Below are positions 33,422 to 41,501 of a DNA stretch of 64,000 nucleotides, in pieces. Origin of the DNA: Streptomyces sp. ISL-66. GTDB taxonomy: Bacteria; Actinomycetota; Actinomycetes; Streptomycetales; Streptomycetaceae. Both the position numbers and the translations under genes were made by a program. Each line of letters begins with the position of its first letter. Position 1 is the first letter of the stretch. Where the stretch lies: NCBI RefSeq assembly GCF_018614135.1, contig NZ_JAGGOW010000105.1, positions 16,256 through 80,255 of the forward strand, read 5' to 3'. Below the pieces are notes generated by a model, which saw only the letters and a program-made list of their open reading frames with translations, was not told the DNA's origin and searched no databases.

Positions 33422-34447
33422 CTAGAGCCAGTTCTTGACGGTTTCGACGAGCCGGGCCGGCTCGGGGCCGACGGGCGTGACGTTGAGCATGGTCACCCCG
33501 GCCGCCCGGAAGGCCTCGACGCGCTCGCGCACGTATCCCTCCGGCCCGCACAGGGTGGTGAGTTCGCACAGTTCGTCCGGGACGGCGGCCGCGGCATCGC
33601 GCTTGCGTCCGGAGAGGTAGAGCTCCTGGATCTTCCGGGCCGCGTCCCCGTACCCGTAGGCCACGGCCAGGTCGTTGTAGAAGTTCTTGCCGACCGCGCC
33701 CATGCCGCCGACGTACAGGGCGATCTGCGGCCGCGCGAGTTCCCGTACGGCCGCCGCGTCCGCGCCGATGGCCAGCAGCCCGCCCGCCACGGTCTGGAGG
33801 GGGCCCAGTCCGGGTGCGCGCAGGGCCGCGCCCTCGGCGAGCGCGCTCCCCCACACCGCGTCGGCCTTCTCCGGCACGAAGAGGGTGGGGAGCCAGCCGT
33901 CGGCGATCTCCGCCGTCATCCGCACGTTCGCCGGGCCCAGCGAGGCCACGTAGACGGGGATGTCCGCGCGGACCGGCCGGGTCAGGATCTTCAGCGGCTT
34001 GCCGTGCCGGCCGCCCTTCTCGGGCGGCAGCGGCATGTCGGTGATGCCGTGGTGGTCGATGGTCTCGCGCCGCCAGATGCGCCGGCACAGCTCGACCGTC
34101 TCGCGGGTCCGGCCGATCGGCTTGTCGTACGGCTTCCCGTGCCAGCCCTCGACCACCTGGGGGCCCGACGCGCCGAGGCCCAGCAGCGCCCGGCCGCCGG
34201 ACATCGCGTCCAGGCCGGCGGTCGTCTGGGCGATGAGCGCGGGGGTGCGCGAGTAGACGTTGAGGATGGCCGAGCCGATCTTCATTCGCTCGGTCCGGGC
34301 GGCCAGATATCCCATGATCGTCGGGGAGTCGAAGCCCCAGGCTTCGGCGACCCACACCGCGTCGAGTCCGGCCGCCTCCAGCGCGGCCGCCTGGTCGGCG
34401 GCCCGGCGCGGATCCCCGGCGTAGTCCAGCAGCATGGACAGTTCCAT
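33422..34447 (-). CDS. LLM-class F420-dependent oxidoreductase
   Basis: Luciferase-like (beta/alpha)8 flavin or F420 enzyme of 341 residues. MELSMLLDYAGDPRRAADQA forms the first strand and helix; ERMKIGSAILNVYSRTPALI and GLDAMSGGRALLGLGASGPQ are family signatures with the cofactor-binding SG. In actinomycetes these enzymes mostly use coenzyme F420. The ATG shares its A with the stop of the CoA-transferase gene (TGATG), so the two are coupled. Substrate unknown, but the operon points to a CoA-linked or branched acyl substrate. Confidence 0.88.
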   Translation of the reverse strand: MELSMLLDYAGDPRRAADQAAALEAAGLDAVWVAEAWGFDSPTIMGYLAARTERMKIGSAILNVYSRTPALIAQTTAGLDAMSGGRALLGLGASGPQVVEGWHGKPYDKPIGRTRETVELCRRIWRRETIDHHGITDMPLPPEKGGRHGKPLKILTRPVRADIPVYVASLGPANVRMTAEIADGWLPTLFVPEKADAVWGSALAEGAALRAPGLGPLQTVAGGLLAIGADAAAVRELARPQIALYVGGMGAVGKNFYNDLAVAYGYGDAARKIQELYLSGRKRDAAAAVPDELCELTTLCGPEGYVRERVEAFRAAGVTMLNVTPVGPEPARLVETVKNWL

Positions 34448-35601
34448 CAGCCCTCCTTGCCGAGCAGCGCCGGTACGCCCCAGTCGGCCGCGACCGACTC
34501 CGTGTGCGCGCCGGGCAGGGCCGGGCCGCTCACGACGGCGGCGGGGGTCGCGGAGAAGCGTGGCGCGGGGGCCGGCTGGGTGATCCCGCCGAAGTCGGTG
34601 AAGGTGGCGCGGGCGGCCAGGTGCGGGTGGTGCGGGGCCTCGCGCAGCGAGAGCACGGGCGCCACGCAGGCGTCGGTGCCCTCGAAGACGGCCGTCCACT
34701 CCTCGCGGGTACGGGACTTGAAGCGCGCGGCGACGGCCTCGCGCAGCTCGCCCCAGCGGGCCAGGTCCTTGCGGGCGGGCGCCTGGTCGGCGATGCCCAG
34801 CAGCTCCACGAAGGTGTCGTAGAACTGCTGCTCCAGCGCGCCGACCGCCATGTACTGGCCGTCGGAGGTCTCGTAGGTGCCGTAGAAGGGGCAGCCGCCG
34901 TCGAGGAGGTTGGCTCCGCGCCGGTCCTGCCAGCCGCCGGCCGCCACCATGCCGTGGATCATCGCGGTGAGGTGGGCGGTCCCGTCGACGATGGCCGCGT
35001 CGACCACCTGGCCCGCGCCGCCCGGGGTGCGGGCGTGGTGGAGCGCGGCGAGCACCCCGATGACGAGGTAGAGCGAACCGCCCGCGTAGTCCCCCACCAG
35101 GTTGGCCGGGACGGCCGGGGGTTCGCCCGCGTTGCCGATCATGCCGAGGGCGCCGGTGACGGCGATGTACGCGATGTCGTGCCCGGCGGTGTGGGCGAGC
35201 GGGCCCTCCTGGCCCCAGCCGGTCATCCGGCCGTACACGAGCTTCGGGTTGCGCGCGTGGCAGTCGGCCGGGCCGACGCCGAGCCGCTCGGCGACCCCCG
35301 GGCGGAAGCCCTCGATGAGCACGTCGGCGCGCTCGACCAAGTCGAGCACGCGGGCCGGGCCGTCGGCGGACTTGAGGTCGACGAGGACGGAGCGCTTGTT
35401 GCGGTTGGTGATGTCGTAGGCGGGATCGACCGCCAGGCCGCCGCCACCGGGGCGGTCGACGCGTACGACATCGGCGCCGAGGTCGGCGAGGACCATGGCC
35501 GCGAACGGGCCCGGCCCGATGCCCGCCAGCTCGACGACGCGCACACCGGCGAGCGGGCCGCGGGCCGCTCCGTCGCCGTTCCCGCTGTCTGTCCCTGCCA
35601 T
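34447..35601 (-). CDS. CaiB/BaiF-type CoA transferase, alpha-methylacyl-CoA racemase-like
   Basis: Class III CoA-transferase fold protein of 384 residues. PLAGVRVVELAGIGPGPFAA begins the Rossmann part; the racemase-type histidine and aspartate are seen in TAGHDIAYIAVTGALG and NLVGDYAGGSLYLVIG, and Amacr-like YGTYETSDGQYMAVGALEQQ follows. It would racemise (2R)/(2S)-methylacyl-CoA so that branched chains can enter beta-oxidation. ATG 35601 is the first start after the promoter. First gene of the operon, with an imperfect dyad upstream. Confidence 0.88.
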   Translation of the reverse strand: MAGTDSGNGDGAARGPLAGVRVVELAGIGPGPFAAMVLADLGADVVRVDRPGGGGLAVDPAYDITNRNKRSVLVDLKSADGPARVLDLVERADVLIEGFRPGVAERLGVGPADCHARNPKLVYGRMTGWGQEGPLAHTAGHDIAYIAVTGALGMIGNAGEPPAVPANLVGDYAGGSLYLVIGVLAALHHARTPGGAGQVVDAAIVDGTAHLTAMIHGMVAAGGWQDRRGANLLDGGCPFYGTYETSDGQYMAVGALEQQFYDTFVELLGIADQAPARKDLARWGELREAVAARFKSRTREEWTAVFEGTDACVAPVLSLREAPHHPHLAARATFTDFGGITQPAPAPRFSATPAAVVSGPALPGAHTESVAADWGVPALLGKEG

Positions 35602-35639
35602 CGAGCCCCCAGCATCCCGTGGCACCACTGCGGCCACTG

Positions 35640-35660
35640 TGTGACACAACTGATGTAACA
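35640..35660. promoter_or_regulatory. Imperfect dyad upstream of the racemase-led operon
   Basis: TGTGACA, seven bases, TGTAACA: seven-base arms with one mismatch, 39 bp upstream of the racemase start. A second short dyad GGAAC-CT-GTTCC lies at 35673-35684. The sizes suit TetR-type fatty-acid regulators; no such gene is adjacent. Confidence 0.4.
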
Positions 35661-35705
35661 CCAGTGATGCTAGGAACCTGTTCCACTCAGCACAAGAGCA
35701 ACCGC

Positions 35706-36110
35706 TTAGCCGGTTGGCCCGTTTCTCTCGGCGATGCGCGCGTCGAGTTCCTTGAGGTGCCGCTTGAGCGCGACGGTCCGGTAGCTCTCCTCCACCCACT
35801 CGCACAGCACCTGCGCCGAGGGCGCCCCCTTCTCCCCCAGCGGCACGGACACCCAGCCGGCCCTGCCCAGTCCGTACCCGGTCGGCTCGGCTCCGGGCGC
35901 GGTCATGGCATGGCCGTGCAACGCCTCGTCCTTGAGCTTCACGGAGATCCCGGGCGGCCGCGGGCCGTCCGCGTTGCCGAGGAAGACGAAGATCTTCTTG
36001 TTGACCTTCACCACGCAGTCCTCGGGACCCCAAGGGAACTCCTGCCCGGCCTCCGGCAGCCCCAGGGCGAACGCCCGGACCGCCTCCCACTTGCGCACCG
36101 CGGTCTTCAT
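35706..36110 (-). CDS. MmcQ/YjbR family protein
   Basis: Small soluble protein of 134 residues with a double-wing DNA-binding-like fold. Family marks are VRAFALGLPEAGQEFPWGPE, VVKVNKKIFVFLG, ISVKLKDEALHG and GWVSVPL. The ATG at 36110 opens the conserved part; the frame upstream is unlikely to be coding. Function of the family is unclear despite the name. It is 104 bp upstream of the racemase start on the same strand, but the promoter-like dyads between them suggest separate transcription. Confidence 0.85.
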   Translation of the reverse strand: MKTAVRKWEAVRAFALGLPEAGQEFPWGPEDCVVKVNKKIFVFLGNADGPRPPGISVKLKDEALHGHAMTAPGAEPTGYGLGRAGWVSVPLGEKGAPSAQVLCEWVEESYRTVALKRHLKELDARIAERNGPTG

Positions 36111-36187
36111 CGACAACACGCTCCCGAGTACCTGCTCGCACGGACGGTCCCTCCTCACGCTAACGCCGCCCACCGACGCCCGGCCCC

Positions 36188-36246
36188 CGACTCGACGCGG
36201 CGCGGCGCGACTCGACGCGGCGCGGCTCGACGCGGCGCGACGCGGC
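36188..36246. repeat. Tandem GC-rich repeats (about 20-bp period)
   Basis: CGACTCGACGCGGCGCGG occurs at 36188-36205 and 36208-36225, followed by shorter partial copies. This fills the middle of the 296-bp spacer 36111-36406 between divergent genes; the rest shows no clear element. Confidence 0.75.
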
Positions 36247-36406
36247 TTCCCGACGGCTCCGCGGGGCCGCCCGCGAGCAGCACGGCGGCAGTGCGCCGCC
36301 GGCCACCGTCTTACCGCGGGTCACACCCGCCCGCGCGGGCCACCGCCGGGGGCGCTAGCCTCGGCCACCACCGACACCTACACCTACACGGCTTGGGAGG
36401 CTGCCG

Positions 36407-37612
36407 ATGAACGCAGATGCTCGACACGAACCGCGCACCGCGGAACGGGAGTACGACATCGTGCTGTTCGGCGCGACCGGGTTCGTCGGGGCGCTGACCG
36501 CCGCGTACCTCGCCGCCCACGCCCCCGCCGACTGCCGCTGGGCCCTCGCGGGCCGCGACCTCGCGAAGCTGGAGCGACTGCGCGAACGGCTGGCGGCCAC
36601 CGCCCCGGCCTGCGCGGACCTGCCGCTGCTGCGCGCCGACGCCCAGGACACCGGGGCGCTGCACGAACTGGCCGCATCCACCCGGGTGCTGGCCACGACC
36701 GTGGGCCCGTACATCTGGTACGGGGCCGGGCTGGTCGCGGCCTGCGCCGCGGCGGGCACCGACTACCTGGACCTCACCGGCGAGCCCGAGTTCGTGGACC
36801 GGATGTACGTGGACCACGACGCGCGGGCCCGCGAGAGCGGCGCCCGGATCGTCCACGCCTGCGGCTTCGACTCCGTCCCGGCCGACCTCGGCGCGTACTT
36901 CACCGTCGGACAGCTCCCGGCCGGCGTGCCGCTGACCGTGGACGGCTTCATGCGTTCCAACGCCGTCTTCTCGGGCGGCACCCTGACCACGGCGCTGACC
37001 GCCATGGGCCGCGGCCCCCAGCTCCTGGCCGCCGCCCGCGCCCGCCGCCTTCACGAGCCCCGGCTGCTGGGCCGGCGGGTACGGGGGCCCGTGGGCGTAC
37101 CGCGCTTCAGCCGGGAAACCGGCTCCTGGGCGCTGCCGCTCCCCACCTTGGACCCCCGGATCGTGGCGCGCTCGGCAGCCGCCCTGGATCGGTACGGCCC
37201 GGACTTCCGCTACCGGCACTACGCCTCCGTACGCCACCTGCCCGTGGCCCTGGGCGGTACGGCGGTGGTCGGCGCGACCGCCGTGCTCGCGCAGATTCCG
37301 CCGGTGCGGCAGTGGCTCGCGGACCGCTGGGAGCCGGGCCGCGGCCCGGACGCGGAGCGGCGGGCGCGCAGCTGGTTCAGCGTGCGGTTCGTGGGCGAGG
37401 GCGGCGGCCGCCGCGTGTTCACCGAGGTTTCGGGCGGCGACCCGGGCTACGGGGAGACCGCCAAGATGCTGGCGGAGTCGGCGCTCTGCCTCGCCCACGA
37501 CGCCCTGCCCGAGGTCTCCGGCCAGCTGACCACCGCCGTGGCCATGGGCGACGCCCTCCTGGACCGGCTCCAGAAGGCGGGCATCCGCTTCCGTGTGGCG
37601 GCCACGGCCTGA
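36407..37612 (+). CDS. Saccharopine-dehydrogenase-like / trans-acting enoyl-reductase-like protein
   Basis: NAD(P)-binding protein of 401 residues. The N-terminal Rossmann motif is DIVLFGATGFVGALTAAYLA (15-34), then WALAGRDLAKLERLRERLAA; the middle shows TVGPYIWYGAGLVAACAAAG and TDYLDLTGEPEFVDRMY, diagnostic of the saccharopine dehydrogenase-like group that includes mycobacterial trans-acting enoyl reductase. A hydrophobic stretch GGTAVVGATAVLAQIPP near residue 285 could touch membrane. The ATG has GGGAGGC upstream. Substrate uncertain: a lipid or polyketide enoyl intermediate is as likely as an amino-acid derivative. Confidence 0.85.
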   Translation: MNADARHEPRTAEREYDIVLFGATGFVGALTAAYLAAHAPADCRWALAGRDLAKLERLRERLAATAPACADLPLLRADAQDTGALHELAASTRVLATTVGPYIWYGAGLVAACAAAGTDYLDLTGEPEFVDRMYVDHDARARESGARIVHACGFDSVPADLGAYFTVGQLPAGVPLTVDGFMRSNAVFSGGTLTTALTAMGRGPQLLAAARARRLHEPRLLGRRVRGPVGVPRFSRETGSWALPLPTLDPRIVARSAAALDRYGPDFRYRHYASVRHLPVALGGTAVVGATAVLAQIPPVRQWLADRWEPGRGPDAERRARSWFSVRFVGEGGGRRVFTEVSGGDPGYGETAKMLAESALCLAHDALPEVSGQLTTAVAMGDALLDRLQKAGIRFRVAATA

Positions 37613-37627
37613 CCTCCCGCCCGGGAC

Positions 37628-38308
37628 TCAGGCGGTGGCTTCGCGCAGCGCGCGCCGGCACAGCGAGTCGGCGCGCCGGGTGGTCTCGGGGATGCGGAAG
37701 CGGGGGCTGAGCGCGAGCGCGTGGGCGCAGGCGTTGTCCAGCGACACCCGGTGCCCGACGGACACGTAGACGGGCTTGATCCCGTCCTGCGTGCGCAGCG
37801 CCCGGCCGACGACGTCCCCGTCGGCCGCGCGCAGCGGGGCGGCGTCACCACGCCGGGCGCCCGGTTCCTGGTAGGTGAAGGTGAACGGGTTCTTCGCGAC
37901 GCCGATGACGGGCAGCCCGGTGACCACGCCGAGGTGACAGGCGAGGCCGAAGCGGCGGGGGTGGGCGAGCCCGTAGCCGTCGCAGACGACGAGACCGGGC
38001 GTGACGCTGAGCGCCTCCAGCGCGGCGAGCACGGTCGGCAGTTCGCGGAAGGCGAGCAGCCCGGGCACGTAGGGAAAGCTGACGCGCCCGACGGAGGTGG
38101 CCTCCTCCACCACCTCAAGCGTGGCGGCGTCCAGCACCACGGCCGCGGCGGCGACCAGGTCGCGCTCGTCGTCGTAGGCGACGTCCACCCCTGCGATCAG
38201 CCCCGTACCGGGCGCCGGCCCGGTCTCGGTCAGCACCACGTGTCGGCACAGTTCGTCTTGTATCGCCTTGGCCTCGGCCTCGTCGGCGGGGGTCTTCGCA
38301 CTCGTCAT
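37628..38308 (-). CDS. nfi: Endonuclease V (deoxyinosine 3' endonuclease)
   Basis: DNA-repair nuclease of 226 residues that nicks next to deoxyinosine. RNase-H-like catalytic motifs are present: AGVDVAY near residue 40, the wedge PYVPGLLAFRE near 80-90, and VVCDGYGLAHPRRFGLACHL near 108-127 with the second Asp. The ATG has no Shine-Dalgarno site; TACTCT (reverse of 38318-38323) ends 9 bases before it. Divergent from the YciI gene with only 26 bp between start codons. Confidence 0.93.
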   Translation of the reverse strand: MTSAKTPADEAEAKAIQDELCRHVVLTETGPAPGTGLIAGVDVAYDDERDLVAAAAVVLDAATLEVVEEATSVGRVSFPYVPGLLAFRELPTVLAALEALSVTPGLVVCDGYGLAHPRRFGLACHLGVVTGLPVIGVAKNPFTFTYQEPGARRGDAAPLRAADGDVVGRALRTQDGIKPVYVSVGHRVSLDNACAHALALSPRFRIPETTRRADSLCRRALREATA

Positions 38309-38317
38309 AGTGGAGCG

Positions 38318-38327
38318 AGAGTAGCCT
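38318..38327. promoter_or_regulatory. Overlapping -10 elements of the endonuclease V and YciI genes
   Basis: TAGCCT (38322-38327) ends 7 bases before the YciI ATG on the plus strand; TACTCT (minus strand, 38323-38318) ends 9 bases before the endonuclease V ATG. They share two bases, so both RNAs would be leaderless and the two promoters mutually exclusive. Confidence 0.45.
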
Positions 38328-38334
38328 GACGATC

Positions 38335-38634
38335 ATGTTCGTCATGGAGCTCACCTACACCGCGCCCGTCGAAGCCGTCGAAGAAGAGATGGACGCGCAC
38401 ATCGCCTGGCTGGACGGCTACTACGCCGCCGGCATCTTCCTCGCCTCGGGCCGCAAGGTCCCGCGCGACGGCGGCGTGATCCTGGCCGGCGGGGTATCGC
38501 GCGCGGAGATCGAAAAGATCGCCTCGGAAGACCCCTTCACCCTGGCCGGGGTCTGCGCCTACCGCATCACGGAGTTCATCGCGACGAAGACGTCCTCGGA
38601 CCTCTCAACGGTCCGCGAAAACCCGGCGGCATAG
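38335..38634 (+). CDS. YciI-family protein
   Basis: Small alpha/beta barrel-type protein of 99 residues: MFVMELTYTAPVEAVEEEMD, HIAWLDGYYAAGIFLASGRK with the His-Asp pair typical of the YciI/YCII fold, then VPRDGGVILAGG and EDPFTLAGVCAYRITEF. Some relatives are chloromuconolactone-dehalogenase-like; most have no assigned role. It ends before a long terminator. Confidence 0.9.
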   Translation: MFVMELTYTAPVEAVEEEMDAHIAWLDGYYAAGIFLASGRKVPRDGGVILAGGVSRAEIEKIASEDPFTLAGVCAYRITEFIATKTSSDLSTVRENPAA

Positions 38635-38670
38635 CCGGCCCGGCGGCCGCAGGGGTGTGTGACGCACCCG

Positions 38671-38722
38671 AGCACGACCCGCGCCTCCCGGAGCAGTGCT
38701 CCCGGGAGGCGCGGGTCGTGCT
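38671..38722 (+). terminator. Long perfect hairpin terminator after the YciI gene
   Basis: A 21-base-pair perfect stem (38671-38691 with 38702-38722) with a 10-base loop. It also protects the ssgD-like gene from read-through. The region 38635-38955 otherwise holds only the dyads described separately. Confidence 0.9.
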
Positions 38723-38873
38723 TGGGCCTGCGGAGTGATCGGGAACCAGCCTTACTGAGACCACGCCGGAGCCTGCGGCAGGACCGAGAGCCCCCGCCCC
38801 ACTGTCACCCTGTGCGATCACACGGACAGGTTCAGGCCATCCGGTGACACAGCTCACGCAACCGCGCGTGCAC

Positions 38874-38888
38874 GGATTCGCCGAATCC
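38874..38888. promoter_or_regulatory. 15-bp palindrome upstream of the ssgD-like gene
   Basis: GGATTCGCCGAATCC: seven-base perfect arms around one base, about 68 bp before the start codon; a candidate operator. Confidence 0.4.
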
Positions 38889-38901
38889 AGCGTCTATCCC
38901 G

Positions 38902-38930
38902 TTGCCGGACACCATCCCCCTCTCCGGCAA
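38902..38930 (+). promoter_or_regulatory. Leader hairpin before the ssgD-like gene
   Basis: TTGCCGGA (38902-38909) pairs with TCCGGCAA (38923-38930) around a 13-base loop, ending 12 bases before the ribosome site AAGGGAG. It could affect translation of a TTG-started gene. Confidence 0.35.
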
Positions 38931-38955
38931 GAGATCCGCCGCAAGGGAGCGAGCC

Positions 38956-39372
38956 TTGATCACTGTCATCGAGCAGGCCGTGCAGGCCCGACTGGTTGCC
39001 ACCGCGCCGAAGGTCGACACCATCCCCGTCACGTTCTGCTACGACCGGTCGGATCCCTTCGCCGTCCGCATGGCCTTCCCCGCGCCCGCCACCCTGGAAG
39101 GCGTCGAGGTCTCGTGGACCTTCTCGCGCGAACTCCTGGAGGTCGGGCTCGACCGCCCGGCCGGCTACGGGGACGTGCGCGTGCGCCCGTACGACGCCGA
39201 CCGGACCACCATCGAATTCCACGCCCCGGAGGGGGTCGCGATCGTCCTGATGGTGACCGCCGAGCTGCACCGCTTCCTGGAGCGGGTCTCCACGATCGTG
39301 CCCCCCGGCCTGGAGCACCTCTACCTCGACATGGACCAGAGCCTGGCCGAGCTGATGCGCGACTCCTGCTGA
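38956..39372 (+). CDS. ssgD: SsgA-like sporulation/cell-division regulator (probably SsgD)
   Basis: A 138-residue SALP (SsgA-like protein), a family found in morphologically complex actinomycetes and involved in septation and cell-wall events. Family marks: DPFAVRMAFPAP, VSWTFSRELLEVGLDRPAGY, GDVRVRPYDADR, RFLERVSTIVPPGLEHLYLD and the terminal MDQSLAELM helix. The TTG at 38956 is preferred over an upstream ATG (38902) because GGGAG stands seven bases before it and the length then equals the family norm. The SsgD assignment rests on neighbourhood memory and is less sure than the family. Confidence 0.88.
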   Translation: MITVIEQAVQARLVATAPKVDTIPVTFCYDRSDPFAVRMAFPAPATLEGVEVSWTFSRELLEVGLDRPAGYGDVRVRPYDADRTTIEFHAPEGVAIVLMVTAELHRFLERVSTIVPPGLEHLYLDMDQSLAELMRDSC

Positions 39373-39390
39373 CCCTCCTTAATTCGATTG

Positions 39391-39410
39391 CGGGCGGCTT
39401 CGGCCGCCCG
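39391..39410 (+). terminator. Compact hairpin with TTCG tetraloop after the ssgD-like gene
   Basis: CGGGCGGC-TTCG-GCCGCCCG, an 8-base-pair stem capped by a stable UUCG loop, 18 bases after the stop codon. Confidence 0.75.
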
Positions 39411-39614
39411 TAGCTTCGTAGACGCCCCATCGCCGTCGAAACGGAGCAGGACATTGCTCGTCTGAGGTCCGAGACACCGACCACCGTCACGCTTCACACC
39501 TTCGTGCCGTAGCGCTCCAGCGCCCCGCGCTCACGCGCCTCGACGGCACGCACCCACCGACGGCCGGCCGTCTCCCCGCGTTGCACTCACCACTCACGCA
39601 ACCTGGAGGCCTCC
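39411..39614 (+). promoter_or_regulatory. Leader region of the second ABC-F gene with possible attenuator
   Basis: About 200 bases without a gene. It contains a 14-base palindrome GACGGCCGGCCGTC (39559-39572), a 12-base palindrome TGGAGGCCTCCA (39604-39615) that covers the ribosome site and reaches the start codon, and a possible three-codon frame TTG CTC GTC TGA after GGAGCAGGACA (near 39442-39464). ABC-F resistance genes are often controlled by ribosome-mediated attenuation; here that is only inferred. Confidence 0.3.
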
Positions 39615-41252
39615 ATGAGTCCTGCTCGCCCTGCTCCCTCATTCGTCACCTGCTCCGCCCTGTCCTTCGACTGGCCCGACGGAACACCCGTCTTCGACGG
39701 CTTCCAACTCGCCGTCGGCCCCGGCCGTACCGGCCTGATCGGGCTCAACGGCTGCGGAAAATCCACCCTGCTCAAGCTCATCGCCGGTGAACTGACGCCG
39801 TCGGACGGTGAGTTGACGACAGCCGGCACGGTCGGCTACCTCCCGCAGACCGTCACCCTCGACACCGCGATGCGCGTGGACGAGGCCCTCGATATCCACA
39901 CCACCCGGGCCGCCCTGCACGCCATCGAGGCGGGCGAGGCCACGGAGGCCAACTTCGCCGCCGTCGGCGACGACTGGGACGTGGAGGAGCGGGCCCTCGC
40001 CACGCTCGACCAGCTCGGGCTCGCCCGCATCGACCTGGACCGCACCGTCGGACAACTATCGGGAGGTGAAGGCGTGTTGCTACGCCTGGCCACCCTCCTG
40101 CTGGCCCGCCCGGACATCCTGCTCCTCGACGAACCGACCAACAACCTCGACCTCCGGGCCCGGCGCCGTCTCTACGCGGCCGTCGAATCCTGGTCCGGGG
40201 TGATGATCCTGGTCAGCCACGACCGCGAGCTACTGGAACGCGTCGACCAGATCGCCGACCTGCGGGACGGCGAAGTGCGCTGGTACGGCGGCAACTTCAC
40301 TGACTACGAGGAGATGCTCGCGGCCGAGCAGGAGTCTGCCGAGCGGCTGGTCCGGGTCGCGGAGGCCGACGTACAGCGCCAGAAGCGCGAACTCGCCGAG
40401 GCCCAGGTCAAATTGGCCCGGCGCAAGCGGTACGGACAGAAGATGTTCGAGAGCAAGCGCGAGCCGAAGATCGTCATGGGCGCCCGCAAGCGCGCGGCGC
40501 AGGAGTCGGCCGGCAAGCACCGCATCATGCACGCCGAGAGGCTCGCGCAGGCCAAGGAACGCCTCGACCAGGCCGTCGAGGCCGTACGCGACGATGCCGA
40601 GATCCGGATCGAACTCCCCGCCACCCAGGTCCCGCCGGGCCGCCGCGTACTCACCCTGCGCGACCTGCGCCTGGCCCACGGGGCGGCGGCCCCGGGCGAG
40701 TGGGAGCTGCGCGGCCCGGAGCGGATCGCACTGGTGGGCCGCAACGGATCCGGCAAGACGACCTTGCTGCGGACCATCGCCGGGGAACTGCCCCCGGTCT
40801 CGGGCGAGTCGGTGACGCACGTGCCGACCCGGTTCCTGCCGCAGCGTCTCGACGTACTGGACGACGACCGCTCGGTGGTGGAGAACGTGGCGCGCTTCGC
40901 CCCGCAGGCGACGAACAACCTGATCCGCGCGCGGCTCGCCCACTTCTTGTTCCGGGGCGCACGGGCGGACCGGCCGGCCGGCACCCTGTCGGGCGGCGAG
41001 CGGTTCCGGGCGACGCTGGCGGCGCTGCTGCTCGCGGAGCCGGCGCCGCAGTTGCTGATGCTGGACGAGCCGACGAACAACCTGGACCTGGCGAGCGTGG
41101 ACCAGCTCAGGGACGCGCTGGACTCCTACGAGGGGGCGCTCGTGGTGGCCAGCCACGACGTGCCGTTCCTGGAGTCGATCGGCATCACGCGGTGGCTACT
41201 GCTCGACGGCGAGCTGCGCCCGACCACGGCCGAGGAGGTCCGGGAGGGGTGA
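39615..41252 (+). CDS. ABC-F family ATPase, second copy
   Basis: Soluble twin-ATPase of 545 residues. Domain 1: GLNGCGKST, signature LSGGEGVLLRLA with Glu for the usual Gln, LLLDEPTNNLD; domain 2: GRNGSGKTT, LSGGERFRATLA, LMLDEPTNNLD. The linker around residues 235-330 is very basic (QRQKRELAEAQVKLARRKRY, then GQKMFESKREPKIVMGARKR), the arm that reaches the ribosomal P site. Its composition and the structured leader make an antibiotic-ribosome-protection role plausible. ATG has GGAGG five bases upstream. It is a single-gene unit. Confidence 0.92.
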   Translation: MSPARPAPSFVTCSALSFDWPDGTPVFDGFQLAVGPGRTGLIGLNGCGKSTLLKLIAGELTPSDGELTTAGTVGYLPQTVTLDTAMRVDEALDIHTTRAALHAIEAGEATEANFAAVGDDWDVEERALATLDQLGLARIDLDRTVGQLSGGEGVLLRLATLLLARPDILLLDEPTNNLDLRARRRLYAAVESWSGVMILVSHDRELLERVDQIADLRDGEVRWYGGNFTDYEEMLAAEQESAERLVRVAEADVQRQKRELAEAQVKLARRKRYGQKMFESKREPKIVMGARKRAAQESAGKHRIMHAERLAQAKERLDQAVEAVRDDAEIRIELPATQVPPGRRVLTLRDLRLAHGAAAPGEWELRGPERIALVGRNGSGKTTLLRTIAGELPPVSGESVTHVPTRFLPQRLDVLDDDRSVVENVARFAPQATNNLIRARLAHFLFRGARADRPAGTLSGGERFRATLAALLLAEPAPQLLMLDEPTNNLDLASVDQLRDALDSYEGALVVASHDVPFLESIGITRWLLLDGELRPTTAEEVREG

Positions 41253-41280
41253 GGACCGGGGGTGCGCCCCAGTCCCCGCC

Positions 41281-41334
41281 GCACGCCGGTCGGAGCGGGC
41301 CCGCACGACGGTCGGAGCGGGCCCGCACGACGGT
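41281..41334. repeat. Tandem 22-bp repeat, two and a half copies
   Basis: GCACGNCGGTCGGAGCGGGC plus CC at 41281-41302 and 41303-41324, then a 10-base partial copy. It lies in the 518-bp spacer 41253-41770 between the ABC-F and desaturase genes. Confidence 0.75.
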
Positions 41335-41402
41335 CCGCATGATTCCGTTCAGCGCCGGCACCTCCCCCCGGCGCCGGCCAGCCCTTCACGTACGCCACGG
41401 CG

Positions 41403-41501
41403 ATGATCAGCGAGCTGGACACCGTACAGCTGGACAGTTCGCACGGATCGATGTTGCTGGATTTGCAGATGAAGCGACCGGCGCCGGACCGGATCCGATG
41501 A
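41403..41501 (+). other. Possible 32-residue peptide frame or gene remnant
   Basis: MISELDTVQLDSSHG followed by SMLLDLQMKRPAPDRIR, open from ATG to TGA in an otherwise non-coding spacer; the frame also continues upstream as GQPFTYATA. It has acidic and basic halves and could be a short peptide or what is left of a larger gene. No convincing ribosome site is seen before the ATG. Not recognised. Confidence 0.25.

Noticed and set aside
41281..41334. Repeat array as a possible CRISPR
   Set aside because: Copies are directly adjacent without spacers and there are no cas genes.
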